A DNA stretch of 64,000 nucleotides from JAFGXT01 sp963677165 (GTDB taxonomy: Bacteria > Verrucomicrobiota > Lentisphaeria > Victivallales > SZUA-371), in the NCBI GenBank assembly GCA_963677165.2, contig CAXXSX010000002.1, positions 1,550,001 through 1,614,000 of the forward strand, in the 5' to 3' direction. The notes beneath the pieces were generated by a model. The model was given only the letters and a program-made list of their open reading frames with translations, did not search any database and was not told the DNA's origin. Of the stretch, positions 24,508 through 34,200 are shown in pieces (the stretch's first letter is position 1; each line of letters opens with the position of its first letter). A program made the position numbers and the translations under genes.

Positions 24508-25380
24508 TTATTTCTTCCGACTTCGCATTGCATTTCGGTATTCACCAGGGGACTGGTTGTAGACTTTTTTGAATCTGGATATGAAATATGAAGGAGAATT
24601 GTAGCCACAGTTCCAGGCGACTTCCGAGACGGACATTGTTGTGTTGCTCAGGAATTTTGTTGCGGCCTCAAAGCGTTTGGTTGTAAGGTAGTTATTCAAT
24701 GAAACTGATGTGCTTTGCTTAAAACTGTGTGACAGGTAGTCTGGATTGTAGCCGGTCATTTTTGCCAGTGCAGCCACGTTTAAGGTCGGATCAGACAATC
24801 TTTCTTCTATAATCAGCTTGACGCGATTGATACGATCAGGGGTTTTATCAATGTATACCTGTTCGTTTTTCAGGTAATGAAGAATCTTGCCCACAATTGC
24901 CAGTTCCAAGCCCTGTAAAAATATCGGTTCATGTTTTTCCGCGACGGCGTTGAGATATAAATCAAAAAGTTGTTCCAGCCCGGAACCGCGCGGGTGTTCA
25001 AATGATACAGAAAAGATTATTTCCGGAATTTCGCCGGGGAGTGCTTTCCCCCAGTGAATCTCGAAACAGTCCTGAAACAACATCAGGACCACGTGCCACA
25101 TTGTGTCCGGTCCCGGGTTTGTCTCGTGATGAAGAGTGCCTGATGGCATCAGGGTAATATCTCCCGGCTTCATAATGTGTTTTACTTTACCGAAATCAAG
25201 TACATTGGTTCCTTCTACGTGGAAAAACAACTCATGATAACTGTGGCAAAGCCGGTTATGGATACCGGAAAGTACAACGGATTTCCAGTCTGGAATAAAG
25301 ATTTTTTTTCGAGATTTTTTTATATTTTCAATGGCTGATTCTATGACCTTGATCAGACTGTCTTTTGAGGAATGGCTCAT
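24508..25380 (-). CDS. AraC-family transcriptional regulator with N-terminal cupin
   Basis: A 290-residue regulator. The N-terminal cupin-type domain includes CHSYHELFFHVEGTNVLDF and MKPGDITLMPSGTLHHE, and the C-terminal AraC DNA-binding domain has NVAALAKMTGYNPDYLSHSF, TTKRFEAATKFLSN, VAWNCGYNSPSYFISRFKKV and QSPGEYRNAM. It is divergent from the GH31 glycosidase gene at 25511. Direct repeats at 25386-25414, in the shared promoter region, have the 20-bp spacing AraC-type proteins prefer. It probably activates the GH31 gene in response to its substrate or product. Confidence 0.9.
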   Translation of the reverse strand: MSHSSKDSLIKVIESAIENIKKSRKKIFIPDWKSVVLSGIHNRLCHSYHELFFHVEGTNVLDFGKVKHIMKPGDITLMPSGTLHHETNPGPDTMWHVVLMLFQDCFEIHWGKALPGEIPEIIFSVSFEHPRGSGLEQLFDLYLNAVAEKHEPIFLQGLELAIVGKILHYLKNEQVYIDKTPDRINRVKLIIEERLSDPTLNVAALAKMTGYNPDYLSHSFKQSTSVSLNNYLTTKRFEAATKFLSNTTMSVSEVAWNCGYNSPSYFISRFKKVYNQSPGEYRNAMRSRKK

Positions 25381-25385
25381 GATAT

Positions 25386-25414
25386 AAGAATATTTATATT
25401 ATTACAAGAATATT
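25386..25414. promoter_or_regulatory. Direct repeats, candidate AraC binding sites
   Basis: AAGAATATT occurs at 25386-25394 and 25406-25414, 20 bp apart, within the 130-bp region between the AraC gene and the GH31 gene. Tandem half-sites at about two helical turns are the usual AraC-family arrangement. Confidence 0.45.
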
Positions 25415-25510
25415 AACATTGCCATCATATTGATAACACCAATTATATGCATAATAATATATGAAATGAGAGATTAAGTCAAATAAGAAAAATTATACCG
25501 GATCATAAAT

Positions 25511-27901
25511 ATGTATTTCAATAAATATCCATACCGTTCAAATTTTGAGTTCTTGAAAGACGGCTGTTTAACCGGCAGTACAGGTGAATATAACGGCACT
25601 TTTTCAGCTGTTGAATTCACGCCCCAATCGGACTCTCCCTATGGAGAGCAGGAAATCAATCTTGAATGCATACGCTATGAGGGAGATATCTATTATCTGA
25701 AAATAAGTTCACGGCGCTGGAACGAAAACTATGCTCAGTCTGATCTCGTGTTTCCGGAAAAATCCCTTTCTGGTCAGACGAATCTGGAAATTGATGATCA
25801 TTTTAATATTTCCCTGAGCGATAATTCTGGCAATATTCTGCTCCAAAGTTTCGATGACAAAGGTTTCGGGATATCCGGTAATGAGTCCATTTATATTTTT
25901 AAACGTGATTCGGCGGATCGCTTTTACGGCATGGGTGAAAAAGTCGGGCCCCTGGAAAAATCCGGCGTTAAAACCAAATATTGGAATACAGATGTATTTG
26001 CCGATTTTTCCATGCTTGAAATCTATAATGGAAAGCCGGATCCGCAGTATGTCTCAATCCCATATTTGATCGTTAAGCGCGGCTCCAGCTATGTCGGCCT
26101 GCTGCTTGACAATCCTTATGCAACATTCATCGATACCGACGGCAAGGTCAATATTGCTAATCAGATGGACGCGGAAGAGCAGCCTCAGGATACGCTGTCT
26201 CTCGGTTCTGAACACGGACAGCCCAATTTGATTATTGTCTACGGTCCGTCACTGCACGAGCTGACCTGTAAGCTCCAGAAAATTGTCGGCACTACTCCTT
26301 TGCCGCCTGCATGGTCGCTGGGTTACCATCAGTGCCGTTGGGGATATGAGTCATATGCTGACCTGAAATATCTTGATTCCGCCATGAACAAATTCGAGAT
26401 CCCGTGCGATGCATTATGGCTGGACATTGAATACATGCGCGGCTACCGGATTTTCACTTTTGAAGAAGAAAAGAATTTTCCGGACCCGGAAAAAAATATT
26501 AAAGACATTCAGGATGGCGGACGCCGGATTATTCCAATCGTTGACCCGGGCGTAAAAGCAGAGCGCGGTTTTGAGGTATATGAGTCAGGACACGAGGCCA
26601 ATGTTTTTTGCAAGAATCCGCAAGGACAGGAGTTCATCGGTTTGGTTTGGCCGGGAGAAACTGTGTTCCCGGACTATTCAACCGAAAAAGGACGTTGCTG
26701 GTGGACGGAGCAGGTCAAGGCATTTGCAGACCGCGGTATCACCGGTGCATGGCTGGATATGAACGACCCGTCGGTCGGTTCCGCGAATTGCTGCGACATG
26801 CTTTTCGATGACGGCAAAAATAGTCATTATACCTATCACAATCAATATGCCATGGGTATGGCTCAGGCATCCCGCGCCGGTTTTGCTGCGGCGTATCCGG
26901 ATGACCGTCCGTTTCTGCTCTGCCGCAGCGGATTCACCGGTTCGAACAAATATACCGCAATATGGACTGGTGACAATGTCTCCAATTACCATCACCTGCA
27001 GACCGCGATTCCAACCACATTGAATCTGGCGCTGTCAGGTATCCCGTTCAACGGGCCGGATGTCGGTGGATTTGATGGCAGCACGACCAGACAACTTATG
27101 ACTGACTGGACAAAAGCAGGCTTCCTGTTTCCGTTTTTCCGCAATCACTCGGTTAAAGGCAGTGAAAACCAGGAGCCGTGGATGTTTGATAACGCCACAC
27201 TGGATATTCTTCGTCATTATATTCGCATGCGTTACCATTTTCGTCCGTATCTCTATAACCTTTTTGCTGTCCATGAAGAAACCGGAGCCGCAATCATGCG
27301 TCCGCTGTTTTACGAATTTGAGGGCTCCGAAGAGCTTCCGCTGGACCGCATTAACGATCAGTTTATGGTGGGCGAGACCATTATGCAGGCTCCGTTTGTA
27401 GCTGAGGATCAGGAGCGGGAAATTGTTTTGCCGGATGCGGAGTGGTATTCGCCAATGCACGGAAAATGGCTGGCAGGAAATCGGAAGATTACCGTGGAAA
27501 AAGCGGACCGTACTACTCCGATCTTCTTTCGTCAGGGAGGTATTGTTCCTATGGTGCCGGAGGTTGAAGGAGAGAATAAATTCAATGCAACGAAAGTCCG
27601 TTTTCATCTGTTTTTCAACAGCATCACCGAACAGAAAAATGAGTACACCTATATTTACGACGATGGCCAAACTTACGGATACCAAAACGGTAAACGTTCA
27701 CGGATGAAGGTTGTCGTAAAGTCAATCAACGGTTCGCTCAAGATAACGATCGAACAGCTCGAAAATGGATTCGGTGAATGTGTCTGCGATTTTGTTCTCT
27801 ACGATCATTTCAAACAAGTCATTGTTAACGGCAAAGCTGCAACTCCTGAGTCCCTTAATATGGAACTGACAGGTTGTCAGTTGCAGTTGACTTTGGTATA
27901 G
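25511..27901 (+). CDS. Alpha-glycosidase, GH31 family
   Basis: The 796-residue enzyme has no signal peptide, so it probably works in the cytoplasm on imported alpha-linked oligosaccharides. It has the GH31 order: N-terminal beta-sandwich (DRFYGMGEKVGPLEKSG), barrel strand PCDALWLDIEYMRGYRIFTF, nucleophile region GAWLDMNDPSVGS (Asp near residue 415), acid/base region YTAIWTGDNVSNYHHLQ, FNGPDVGGFDGS and PFFRNHS, then C-terminal sandwiches. This pattern fits alpha-glucosidase or alpha-xylosidase; I cannot decide which. It is under the divergent AraC gene at 24508. A weak GGAT precedes the ATG. Confidence 0.92.
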   Translation: MYFNKYPYRSNFEFLKDGCLTGSTGEYNGTFSAVEFTPQSDSPYGEQEINLECIRYEGDIYYLKISSRRWNENYAQSDLVFPEKSLSGQTNLEIDDHFNISLSDNSGNILLQSFDDKGFGISGNESIYIFKRDSADRFYGMGEKVGPLEKSGVKTKYWNTDVFADFSMLEIYNGKPDPQYVSIPYLIVKRGSSYVGLLLDNPYATFIDTDGKVNIANQMDAEEQPQDTLSLGSEHGQPNLIIVYGPSLHELTCKLQKIVGTTPLPPAWSLGYHQCRWGYESYADLKYLDSAMNKFEIPCDALWLDIEYMRGYRIFTFEEEKNFPDPEKNIKDIQDGGRRIIPIVDPGVKAERGFEVYESGHEANVFCKNPQGQEFIGLVWPGETVFPDYSTEKGRCWWTEQVKAFADRGITGAWLDMNDPSVGSANCCDMLFDDGKNSHYTYHNQYAMGMAQASRAGFAAAYPDDRPFLLCRSGFTGSNKYTAIWTGDNVSNYHHLQTAIPTTLNLALSGIPFNGPDVGGFDGSTTRQLMTDWTKAGFLFPFFRNHSVKGSENQEPWMFDNATLDILRHYIRMRYHFRPYLYNLFAVHEETGAAIMRPLFYEFEGSEELPLDRINDQFMVGETIMQAPFVAEDQEREIVLPDAEWYSPMHGKWLAGNRKITVEKADRTTPIFFRQGGIVPMVPEVEGENKFNATKVRFHLFFNSITEQKNEYTYIYDDGQTYGYQNGKRSRMKVVVKSINGSLKITIEQLENGFGECVCDFVLYDHFKQVIVNGKAATPESLNMELTGCQLQLTLV

Positions 27902-27990
27902 CAGCAAATGCTGTCGGCTCCGCTGACGAACGATCCTGTTGTTGGGGTATGTCCGCGGAGCCCGTGTGTCGTTATAAATCATTACGCGAT

Positions 27991-28320
27991 TTAATTATTT
28001 GCTGGTGGATGCTGATGATGGTCATAAAATTTCAGGATTTTGATGAAATGTGGAGAAAAGACACATATAACCAGTCCGCCTGGAAGCCCCAGGCTATACC
28101 AAACTCCTCTCGGTTGGTTTGACAGATAAGCTACAATTCCCAGGACAAGTAAAACCGCAGATATACACATGATGCTTATCATTCCTGCGATAATTGCTTT
28201 CCTGAACATCCTTTTAGGAACAAACACGCCGACAAAAGCACCAAACAGTCCGCCGGCAACTCCTAAAATCGTTCCAGGTATCCAGCCATAGATATTTGGG
28301 TTAAACCATACATCATTCAT
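27991..28320 (-). CDS. Small membrane protein, unknown function
   Basis: The 109-residue protein has hydrophobic stretches at about residues 13-35, 43-68 and 75-92, suggesting two or three membrane helices. The first stretch is glycine-rich (ILGVAGGLFGAFVGVF). It ends in a histidine- and proline-rich tail (YDHHQHPPANN). It does not share the KNFQVFKRDEY motif of the small membrane proteins at 13.3-14.0 kb. No known family. It is followed, in the same direction, by nothing recognisable before the GH31 gene end. Confidence 0.55.
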   Translation of the reverse strand: MNDVWFNPNIYGWIPGTILGVAGGLFGAFVGVFVPKRMFRKAIIAGMISIMCISAVLLVLGIVAYLSNQPRGVWYSLGLPGGLVICVFSPHFIKILKFYDHHQHPPANN

Positions 28321-28354
28321 TGTTTTTTATTCCCTATTTATTAATGATTTTAAA

Positions 28355-28741
28355 CTATTCCAGCTCCAGCCAAAAAATATAATTCTCATTTGATTCACTA
28401 GATTCTATTTTTATTAGTTCTTCTTCTGAGCGTTCTGGAATAATGCCGGTTTTAATTACTTCGCTTGACCCGTCTTCCTTATTATACTTGATAATTTGAT
28501 ATGTTACTTTTTGATTTTCTTCAAGAAGATCTCTATGCCGCAGGCATGGATATTCTCTTACCAGGGGAACTTCTATGTCATACATAATATTGGATACCTG
28601 CCTTAATAAAACTTCAGTCAAAGCACAGTCTTCAGCTTCTGTCAATTCTTCTATTAAACAAGACTTCATACTACCCAGGCGGGTCATAATCTTATTTAAT
28701 TCTTTGACCAAAATTGCTGCATTGTTTTTTGAGTTAATCAT
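28355..28741 (-). CDS. Hypothetical protein, mostly helical
   Basis: A 128-residue soluble protein with an N-terminal helical region (NAAILVKELNKIMTRLGSM; LIEELTEAEDCALTEVLLRQ) and a C-terminal acidic part (ERSEEELIKIESSESNENYI). GGGGGAC lies nine bases before the ATG. Membrane segments and known motifs are absent. It is 34 bp upstream of the small membrane protein gene in the same direction, so they may form an operon. Function unknown. Confidence 0.55.
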   Translation of the reverse strand: MINSKNNAAILVKELNKIMTRLGSMKSCLIEELTEAEDCALTEVLLRQVSNIMYDIEVPLVREYPCLRHRDLLEENQKVTYQIIKYNKEDGSSEVIKTGIIPERSEEELIKIESSESNENYIFWLELE

Positions 28742-28961
28742 ATCTTGTCCCCCGTGTGTCCTGATATTATGAATATATTATCATCTGATGTGGGCAGATA
28801 CAAATGCGGGGAATCTGTCACAAAACGAAGTGACGCGTTACGAACACCGAACCACTGGTGTGGATTTTTTATTTATCTCTATTGACAAATAACATAAATT
28901 GTTTTATAATAATCAATGTAATATTTACGTAACAGTTACATTTTAACAAGCACAGAGGAAA

Positions 28962-29954
28962 TTGATGGTTAAAAAAGTAATGACAAAGCATCCGGCGAAT
29001 CCGGTAATGAGACCTTCCGACATGCCGGAAGGAATCATGTACCTGTTGAATCCGGGTGCGATAAAGTTTCGCGGCGAATATATTTTGATGATGGATGCCG
29101 CCACGCTGTCTACGCCGATTGTGTTCTGGTTGGCACGAAGTACCGATGGTGTGTACTTTACTCCCGATCCTGAACCGCTTGAATGGCCGCGCTGGTCCGA
29201 TGATTACATTGAAAACTGTGTATATGATCCGCGGATTACCCGGTTGGGAGATGAGTACATTATTATGTATGCAAGCCAAGCGGAGGGACGTGGCGTAAGA
29301 ACCGGTGTGGTAAAAACTACAGATTTCTGTATATTTACCAGAATTGAGCAGGCTGAAACCGATCAGGATAACCGTAATTCGGCCTTGTTTCCGGAAAAAA
29401 TCAACGGAAAATATGTTCGTTTTGATCGTCCGATGAAAAACAGCGAGTGGGACCCATCCGATATGTGCGTCAGCTATTCCCATGATCTTGTTCACTGGAC
29501 CGAAAACAAACCTTTGATGGAGCCGCGTGAAGGCTGCTGGGATTCGCATAAGATCGGGGCCGGAGCAGTGCCGATTAAAACAGAAAAGGGCTGGCTGGAG
29601 ATATATCACGGAGTCGACTACACCTGCAACGGTTATATCTATCGTCTTGGCGTAATGCTGTTGGCTCTTGATGATCCGTCAAAAATTATTGCTCGGGGAG
29701 AAAGCCCGATCCTGTGGCCCGAGCATGATTACGAGATGAACGGACGGGTTCCAAACGTGACTTTTGCCTGTAACGCGCTGCTTGAAGAAGATGGTACGGT
29801 AAAGATTTATTACGGCGCGGCTGACACCTGTATCGGTCTGGCGGAAGGCAAACTCGACGATCTGGTCGACGCGTGTTTTTCCCGCAATGAATATCTCGAA
29901 AAGTTTTTTGGTCATACAAAAAATTCTTGTTTAAAAACTAAAGTTGCAATATAA
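28962..29954 (+). CDS. GH130 family glycoside phosphorylase or hydrolase
   Basis: The 330-residue five-bladed beta-propeller protein matches GH130 enzymes, which split beta-mannosides with phosphate (or, in some subfamilies, water). Visible features include NPAVKFRGEYIL-like start (LNPGAIKFRGEYILMM), ARSTDGVYFTPDPEPLEWP, the catalytic-Asp region NCVYDPRITRLGDEYIIMYA, WDSHKIGAGAVPIKTEKGW, YHGVDYTCNGYIYRLGVML and PNVTFACNALLEEDGTVKIYYGAAD. No signal peptide; it acts in the cytoplasm. It lies 37 bp before a pseudopilin and a secreted GH-A enzyme, so the likely path is extracellular cutting, uptake and then phosphorolysis. Confidence 0.9.
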   Translation: MMVKKVMTKHPANPVMRPSDMPEGIMYLLNPGAIKFRGEYILMMDAATLSTPIVFWLARSTDGVYFTPDPEPLEWPRWSDDYIENCVYDPRITRLGDEYIIMYASQAEGRGVRTGVVKTTDFCIFTRIEQAETDQDNRNSALFPEKINGKYVRFDRPMKNSEWDPSDMCVSYSHDLVHWTENKPLMEPREGCWDSHKIGAGAVPIKTEKGWLEIYHGVDYTCNGYIYRLGVMLLALDDPSKIIARGESPILWPEHDYEMNGRVPNVTFACNALLEEDGTVKIYYGAADTCIGLAEGKLDDLVDACFSRNEYLEKFFGHTKNSCLKTKVAI

Positions 29955-29991
29955 TATTTATTAACAAAAAGAAAGGTAAGGAGAAAGGATT

Positions 29992-30669
29992 ATGAAACAC
30001 AAACATTTCACACTCATAGAACTCTTGGTTGTGATAGCGATCATCGCTATCCTGGCGTCTATTTTGCTTCCATCACTATCTAAGGCACGGGACCGGGCGA
30101 AAGCAATCAGTTGTCTCAGTAATTCCAAGCAGCTCATCACAGCACAATTGAGTTATGCCAATGATTACGATGCATATTTGCCCCTGGTCAACGGCTGGAC
30201 CCGAACAATCAGTCCCTATCTCGCAATGGATGATGACGCAAAATGGAGTTCAAGAAGCGCTAGTCATAAAAAATTAATTCCGCGTGGCAAAGGACACATT
30301 TTTAATTGTCCAGCAGATACACGCCTGGATTATGACGGTATTTCCGGAGGAAATTTAAGCTATGGAATGCATGTATTATTTCATTCGGGTATTTCAAATT
30401 TGGGATATTTAAGTCCACAGATAAGAATTAAAATATCGAAGACTAAAACACCTTCAGTTGATATGGTCACAGCCGATGGCTATAGACACTACTTTAATGA
30501 ATGGCTTCCTTCGATGGTTACATCCGGCGTCGGGAACGAAAGCCTTGTAATGTTCCGGCATCCTGGCAATACAGCGGTATTCTCATTTATCGCAGGAAAT
30601 TGCAGACTCATATCAAAAAAAGAGCTTTTACAGCATGCGGAATATGTAGTTTTCGATACAGATCATTAA
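29992..30669 (+). CDS. Type IV prepilin-like (pseudopilin) protein, degenerate C-terminal motif
   Basis: The 225-residue protein begins MKHKH and the prepilin helix FTLIELLVVIAIIAILASIL, then LLPSLSKARDRAKAISCLSN. The C-terminal motif is degenerate: FRHPGNTAVFSFIAGNCRL replaces the usual H-X9-DGH. Residue -1 is His. The ribosome-binding sequence AAGGAG is strong. It lies between the cytoplasmic GH130 phosphorylase and the secreted GH-A enzyme, apparently co-transcribed with both. Confidence 0.87.
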   Translation: MKHKHFTLIELLVVIAIIAILASILLPSLSKARDRAKAISCLSNSKQLITAQLSYANDYDAYLPLVNGWTRTISPYLAMDDDAKWSSRSASHKKLIPRGKGHIFNCPADTRLDYDGISGGNLSYGMHVLFHSGISNLGYLSPQIRIKISKTKTPSVDMVTADGYRHYFNEWLPSMVTSGVGNESLVMFRHPGNTAVFSFIAGNCRLISKKELLQHAEYVVFDTDH

Positions 30670-30738
30670 AATTCCTTCCGGCAGGGTTGCTTTTTGACCC
30701 TTTTGCAATGGACTATAATCGTTTGAAAGGATAATATT

Positions 30739-32919
30739 GTGATAAACATGAGAAGAGATCGAAAATACCTGTATTCGAAAAGCTGTTTCGCAACTGTATT
30801 GTTGATGTTGAGCTGTTGTGGACGAGTATCTGCAGATGAGTTCCAAAATGGCAGATTCAGGCCGCTTATTGCCAATCGCATCACCCAGACATTTACTGCC
30901 GGGACGGATGCTCCGGAAGTAGTGAATAATTCTATTGCAGGTAACATCGATGGTTGGGCCCGCAAAAACCAACCTGTTCCTGTAACGCTAACCGGCGTGA
31001 ATGTGCCACCCCCTGGAATTGGAAAGCCACAGACTGTCCAGTTGAACAATTCTAACCCCATGTTACCATTTAAATACCGGACATCTTCAGAAATCGGCGA
31101 TTCTATCGCTGCAGTCTGCATTGGCTTTGGTGAAATCATCGCCGATTATACCCGAAATTCGAAAAGCTATCCATGGGGAGCTTATTATCTTATTGATGGG
31201 GAAAAATTACAAGGGAAACAAAATACCTGCTTTTCTTCAAAAATGTACCGGCAAGCAGAACCAAAGCCTTCGCCATGGGTCATCATTCGTATGAAAGAAT
31301 GCCGTATGATAAATACGGTCATTATACAGTGTAGAAATACCAATAAAACTTCTTTCGGAAATTTTCCGCTTGATTTCACCATACTGGTAAGTAGAGATGA
31401 AAAAGAATGGCAGACCGTTGTTACAAAACGCGACTTTATCCCGAATCTCCAAAATAAGGGGAAGCAACAGTTCTCCTTTCCTCCGATTGAAGCAAAATAC
31501 CTGAAAATTATGGCGTCAAAACTGAGACCGGAAAAGAATAACGTCCATTACTTCCAACTGCGGGAAGTGGAAATCCGTTGCAATAACAGCCAGAATTACG
31601 CTTTAGCGTCAAACGGAAGCTATGCTTACTCTAGCGGCTCGGTCAAGAACGACAACTTTGACTATGAGTATTTCTATGACAGCATCTTTGACGCCGGGGT
31701 AAAACGAGTACTGATATCTTACCCGGTTGATTACAAAAAAGTCCTCAACGGTAAGATCCAAAAGTTGCCGGATTCTCTAATCAGTAATCTAAAATATCTC
31801 ATAGCTAACAAAATCAGGATATCACTACGGCTAAAACGGACCGGGCTAGCAAAAAGCTTGTCTGACGAGCCGGAGAAAACCATCAGAGAATGGGCAAAAT
31901 TCAATCAATGGGCCGCGGTTCAACTCAAAGATTATATTGACAATTGGGTTATTGGCAATGAAGTCAACTTTTCGCCTCGCTTTCGCTATGATTTTATCAC
32001 ACTCGTAAAACAGACGGCGACAGCAGTACGCTCTACCGGTTATAACGGACTTTTTTCGGTAAATACAGCACTATTTGATTTCGGCTGGACTGAACAGGCA
32101 TTGAAAGCAGGATTGGACAAAGTGATCGGTTCATTCAATGTCCATATCTATAAGGAACTGCCCCGTTGGGCCAATATGCCCGAAGTAGTCGGCACTTTTA
32201 TGGCAAAAGGCAAACGCCACTGGCCCAAAGAACAGCCATACGCAGACTACTACTCCGAGCAGGCAGCATTCAAAAAACTACTGGCAAAATATAATCCCAA
32301 AACCAGACTCTGGATCACGGAAACTGCAATCAATACCGGGGTTGCCGATCCCCAAGCCAAGTCGGGGATTTATTCCGGCGCATATTTTGTATCAGAACTT
32401 TCTCAGGCTAAATACCTGGCGCGACTGTATGTGGTAAACCAGATGTTTGGTATCGGACCGACATTCTGGTGGACACTCGACCCGTTTATTCTGAAAGCTC
32501 ACTGGGGATTGATCGACCAGTATGGAAAACGAAAATCGGCGTGGTACGCATTGAGAAATTATTCCGCCATCTTTGACGCATCACTTAAACTGCAGAAACG
32601 GAAGAATTTTATTTTAATTTCTGGAACAGCCCCAAATATATTCGGCGCAGTTTTCGAAGCTGACGACCACAGCCTGATAGTTCCAATGTGGTGTGCCGTG
32701 CCAATGAACAACGCCAACCGTGGCGACCTGATTTCCATCGCATTCCGCGGTTTTGATGCTGTTGATATTGAAGCTTACGACCTGATTTCCGGGACCCGTC
32801 AACGCTTGAATTTCAAAAACAATGATGGCTATACCATAGTAAAGGACTTCATTATCAGGGATTACCCGATTGTGTTGAAGTTGATACCAAAGAACCAATC
32901 TTTAGCTGCCAGAAATTGA
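30739..32919 (+). CDS. Secreted GH-A-type glycosidase with F5/8 C-like domain
   Basis: I chose the GTG at 30739 because GAAAGG lies eight bases upstream; the next ATG is three codons later. The 726-residue protein has a hydrophobic leader (CFATVLLMLSCCGRVSA) and a discoidin-like beta-sandwich (about 145-275; FGNFPLDFTILVSRDEKEWQ, then FSFPPIEAKYLKIMASKL). The TIM-barrel glycosidase region runs from about 280 to 610, with the acid/base glutamate probably in NWVIGNEVNFS and the nucleophile in RLWITETAINTG, the order of clan GH-A (GH39-like). The C-terminal beta domain is about 100 residues. It follows the pseudopilin at 29992 by 69 bp. Exact family uncertain. Confidence 0.75.
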   Translation: MINMRRDRKYLYSKSCFATVLLMLSCCGRVSADEFQNGRFRPLIANRITQTFTAGTDAPEVVNNSIAGNIDGWARKNQPVPVTLTGVNVPPPGIGKPQTVQLNNSNPMLPFKYRTSSEIGDSIAAVCIGFGEIIADYTRNSKSYPWGAYYLIDGEKLQGKQNTCFSSKMYRQAEPKPSPWVIIRMKECRMINTVIIQCRNTNKTSFGNFPLDFTILVSRDEKEWQTVVTKRDFIPNLQNKGKQQFSFPPIEAKYLKIMASKLRPEKNNVHYFQLREVEIRCNNSQNYALASNGSYAYSSGSVKNDNFDYEYFYDSIFDAGVKRVLISYPVDYKKVLNGKIQKLPDSLISNLKYLIANKIRISLRLKRTGLAKSLSDEPEKTIREWAKFNQWAAVQLKDYIDNWVIGNEVNFSPRFRYDFITLVKQTATAVRSTGYNGLFSVNTALFDFGWTEQALKAGLDKVIGSFNVHIYKELPRWANMPEVVGTFMAKGKRHWPKEQPYADYYSEQAAFKKLLAKYNPKTRLWITETAINTGVADPQAKSGIYSGAYFVSELSQAKYLARLYVVNQMFGIGPTFWWTLDPFILKAHWGLIDQYGKRKSAWYALRNYSAIFDASLKLQKRKNFILISGTAPNIFGAVFEADDHSLIVPMWCAVPMNNANRGDLISIAFRGFDAVDIEAYDLISGTRQRLNFKNNDGYTIVKDFIIRDYPIVLKLIPKNQSLAARN

Positions 32920-33148
32920 AAACTCTCTTGCGAAAGGAAATGCTGTAAGTAATGAGAAAAAACTGGTTGATTTCTAGAAATAGCTTTGAATAGGTATATT
33001 ACCGTTATATCGGCTAGAACAAATGGAATTCGACATTTAAATCCAATTAACCAGACAGTCGATACCGATCGTCTGAAAGTTTTGAAAAAATACCGGATAA
33101 GAAATAAATAATAATTTTCAAACTTAGCTTTTATGCTATATTTTGAGT

Positions 33149-34174
33149 ATGAGTGTAAGTGTAAGAAAACTGGCTGAGATGTCCGGGGTTTCGGTCGCTA
33201 CGGTTTCCCGGGTGCTGAATAAGCAGCCCGGGGTGAAGCCGGAAACCGAAAAACTGGTCAGAAAGTTTATCGAGGAATTCAACTACACCCCCAAAATGGT
33301 CAAGAACCGGGATGTGGTCAGAATCAGTGCCGTCGTGCCCTGGGAAACCGATAACGATTCTGACTGGTATATCGGACAGTTGATCCAGGGACTCGGGAAC
33401 TATGCCTTTGCCAACAACCTTAATTTCGGGATTTTTCCGTTCAATGCCACGTTGTCCGGCAAGGTCGACCTCGTTCAGCATCTGACTGAAAACAATATTG
33501 ACGGCGTGGTGATTCTCAACGCCACTTCCAGAAGTTACTATATCGAAGACCTGCAGAAACATAAAATTCCTTATATGCTGGTGAATGAAACTTTTGGCGG
33601 ACAAGCCAACTGTGTTGTTGCCAGAGCCCGGGAAGCGACCAGAAAAATGACCGAATACCTGTTGGGACAAGGGCATCGTGAAATATTGTTTATTCAAGGT
33701 TCTACCGATATCAGTGATGTGCGTGAGCGTACTGCCGGATTTATGGAAGCGATGCAAAATGCCGGGATCAAGACTCCTGAACAGTGGATCATTCCTCATT
33801 CCGGCTACCGCTCAGACCTTTATGATACGGGATGTTCCATGATCAGTGAGAAGATTCGTCAGGGAAAACATTTTACCGCGATTATCGCGAACTGTGACGC
33901 GATTGCTCTCGGGTCTATAAAAGCCTGTAAAGAAGCAGGACTTGATGTCCCTGGCGAGGTATCTATCGTGGGATATGATGAGTCTTTATATGGTCGTTAT
34001 AATGTTCCGTCATTGTCTACAATCAGGCAGCCGTTGAAACAGATGAGCGAGATGGCGATGTCCGAAGTTCACCGGATGATAAAAGACGGATTCCCCGAAG
34101 CGCCGGTACGGCGTGAAGTCACGGCGGAATTGATCATTCGTGATTCTACCGCATCGCCACGAAAACAGGTTTGA
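33149..34174 (+). CDS. LacI-family transcriptional regulator
   Basis: A 341-residue regulator. The N-terminal LacI helix-turn-helix and hinge are complete (VRKLAEMSGVSVATVSRVLN, then PGVKPETEKLVRKFIEEFNY). The sugar-binding core follows from about residue 55, with IDGVVILNATS, GHREILFIQGSTDISDVRER, IANCDAIALGSIKACKEAGL and VSIVGYDESLYG near the end. No ribosome-binding site is visible before the ATG at 33149; a TTG two codons upstream is also possible. It stands alone, convergent with the response regulator, so its target genes cannot be read from position. Confidence 0.9.
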   Translation: MSVSVRKLAEMSGVSVATVSRVLNKQPGVKPETEKLVRKFIEEFNYTPKMVKNRDVVRISAVVPWETDNDSDWYIGQLIQGLGNYAFANNLNFGIFPFNATLSGKVDLVQHLTENNIDGVVILNATSRSYYIEDLQKHKIPYMLVNETFGGQANCVVARAREATRKMTEYLLGQGHREILFIQGSTDISDVRERTAGFMEAMQNAGIKTPEQWIIPHSGYRSDLYDTGCSMISEKIRQGKHFTAIIANCDAIALGSIKACKEAGLDVPGEVSIVGYDESLYGRYNVPSLSTIRQPLKQMSEMAMSEVHRMIKDGFPEAPVRREVTAELIIRDSTASPRKQV

Positions 34175-34200
34175 TTTTTACGAACGGATGCTGTCTGATA

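Noticed and set aside
27916..27962. GGCTCCGC/GCGGAGCC inverted repeat after the GH31 gene
   Set aside because: The loop is 31 bases and no T-run follows, so it is too weak to call a terminator.
28840..28872. ACACC/GGTGT hairpin followed by ATTTTTTATTT
   Set aside because: It points rightward with no upstream gene on that strand, and the 5-bp stem is easily found by chance.
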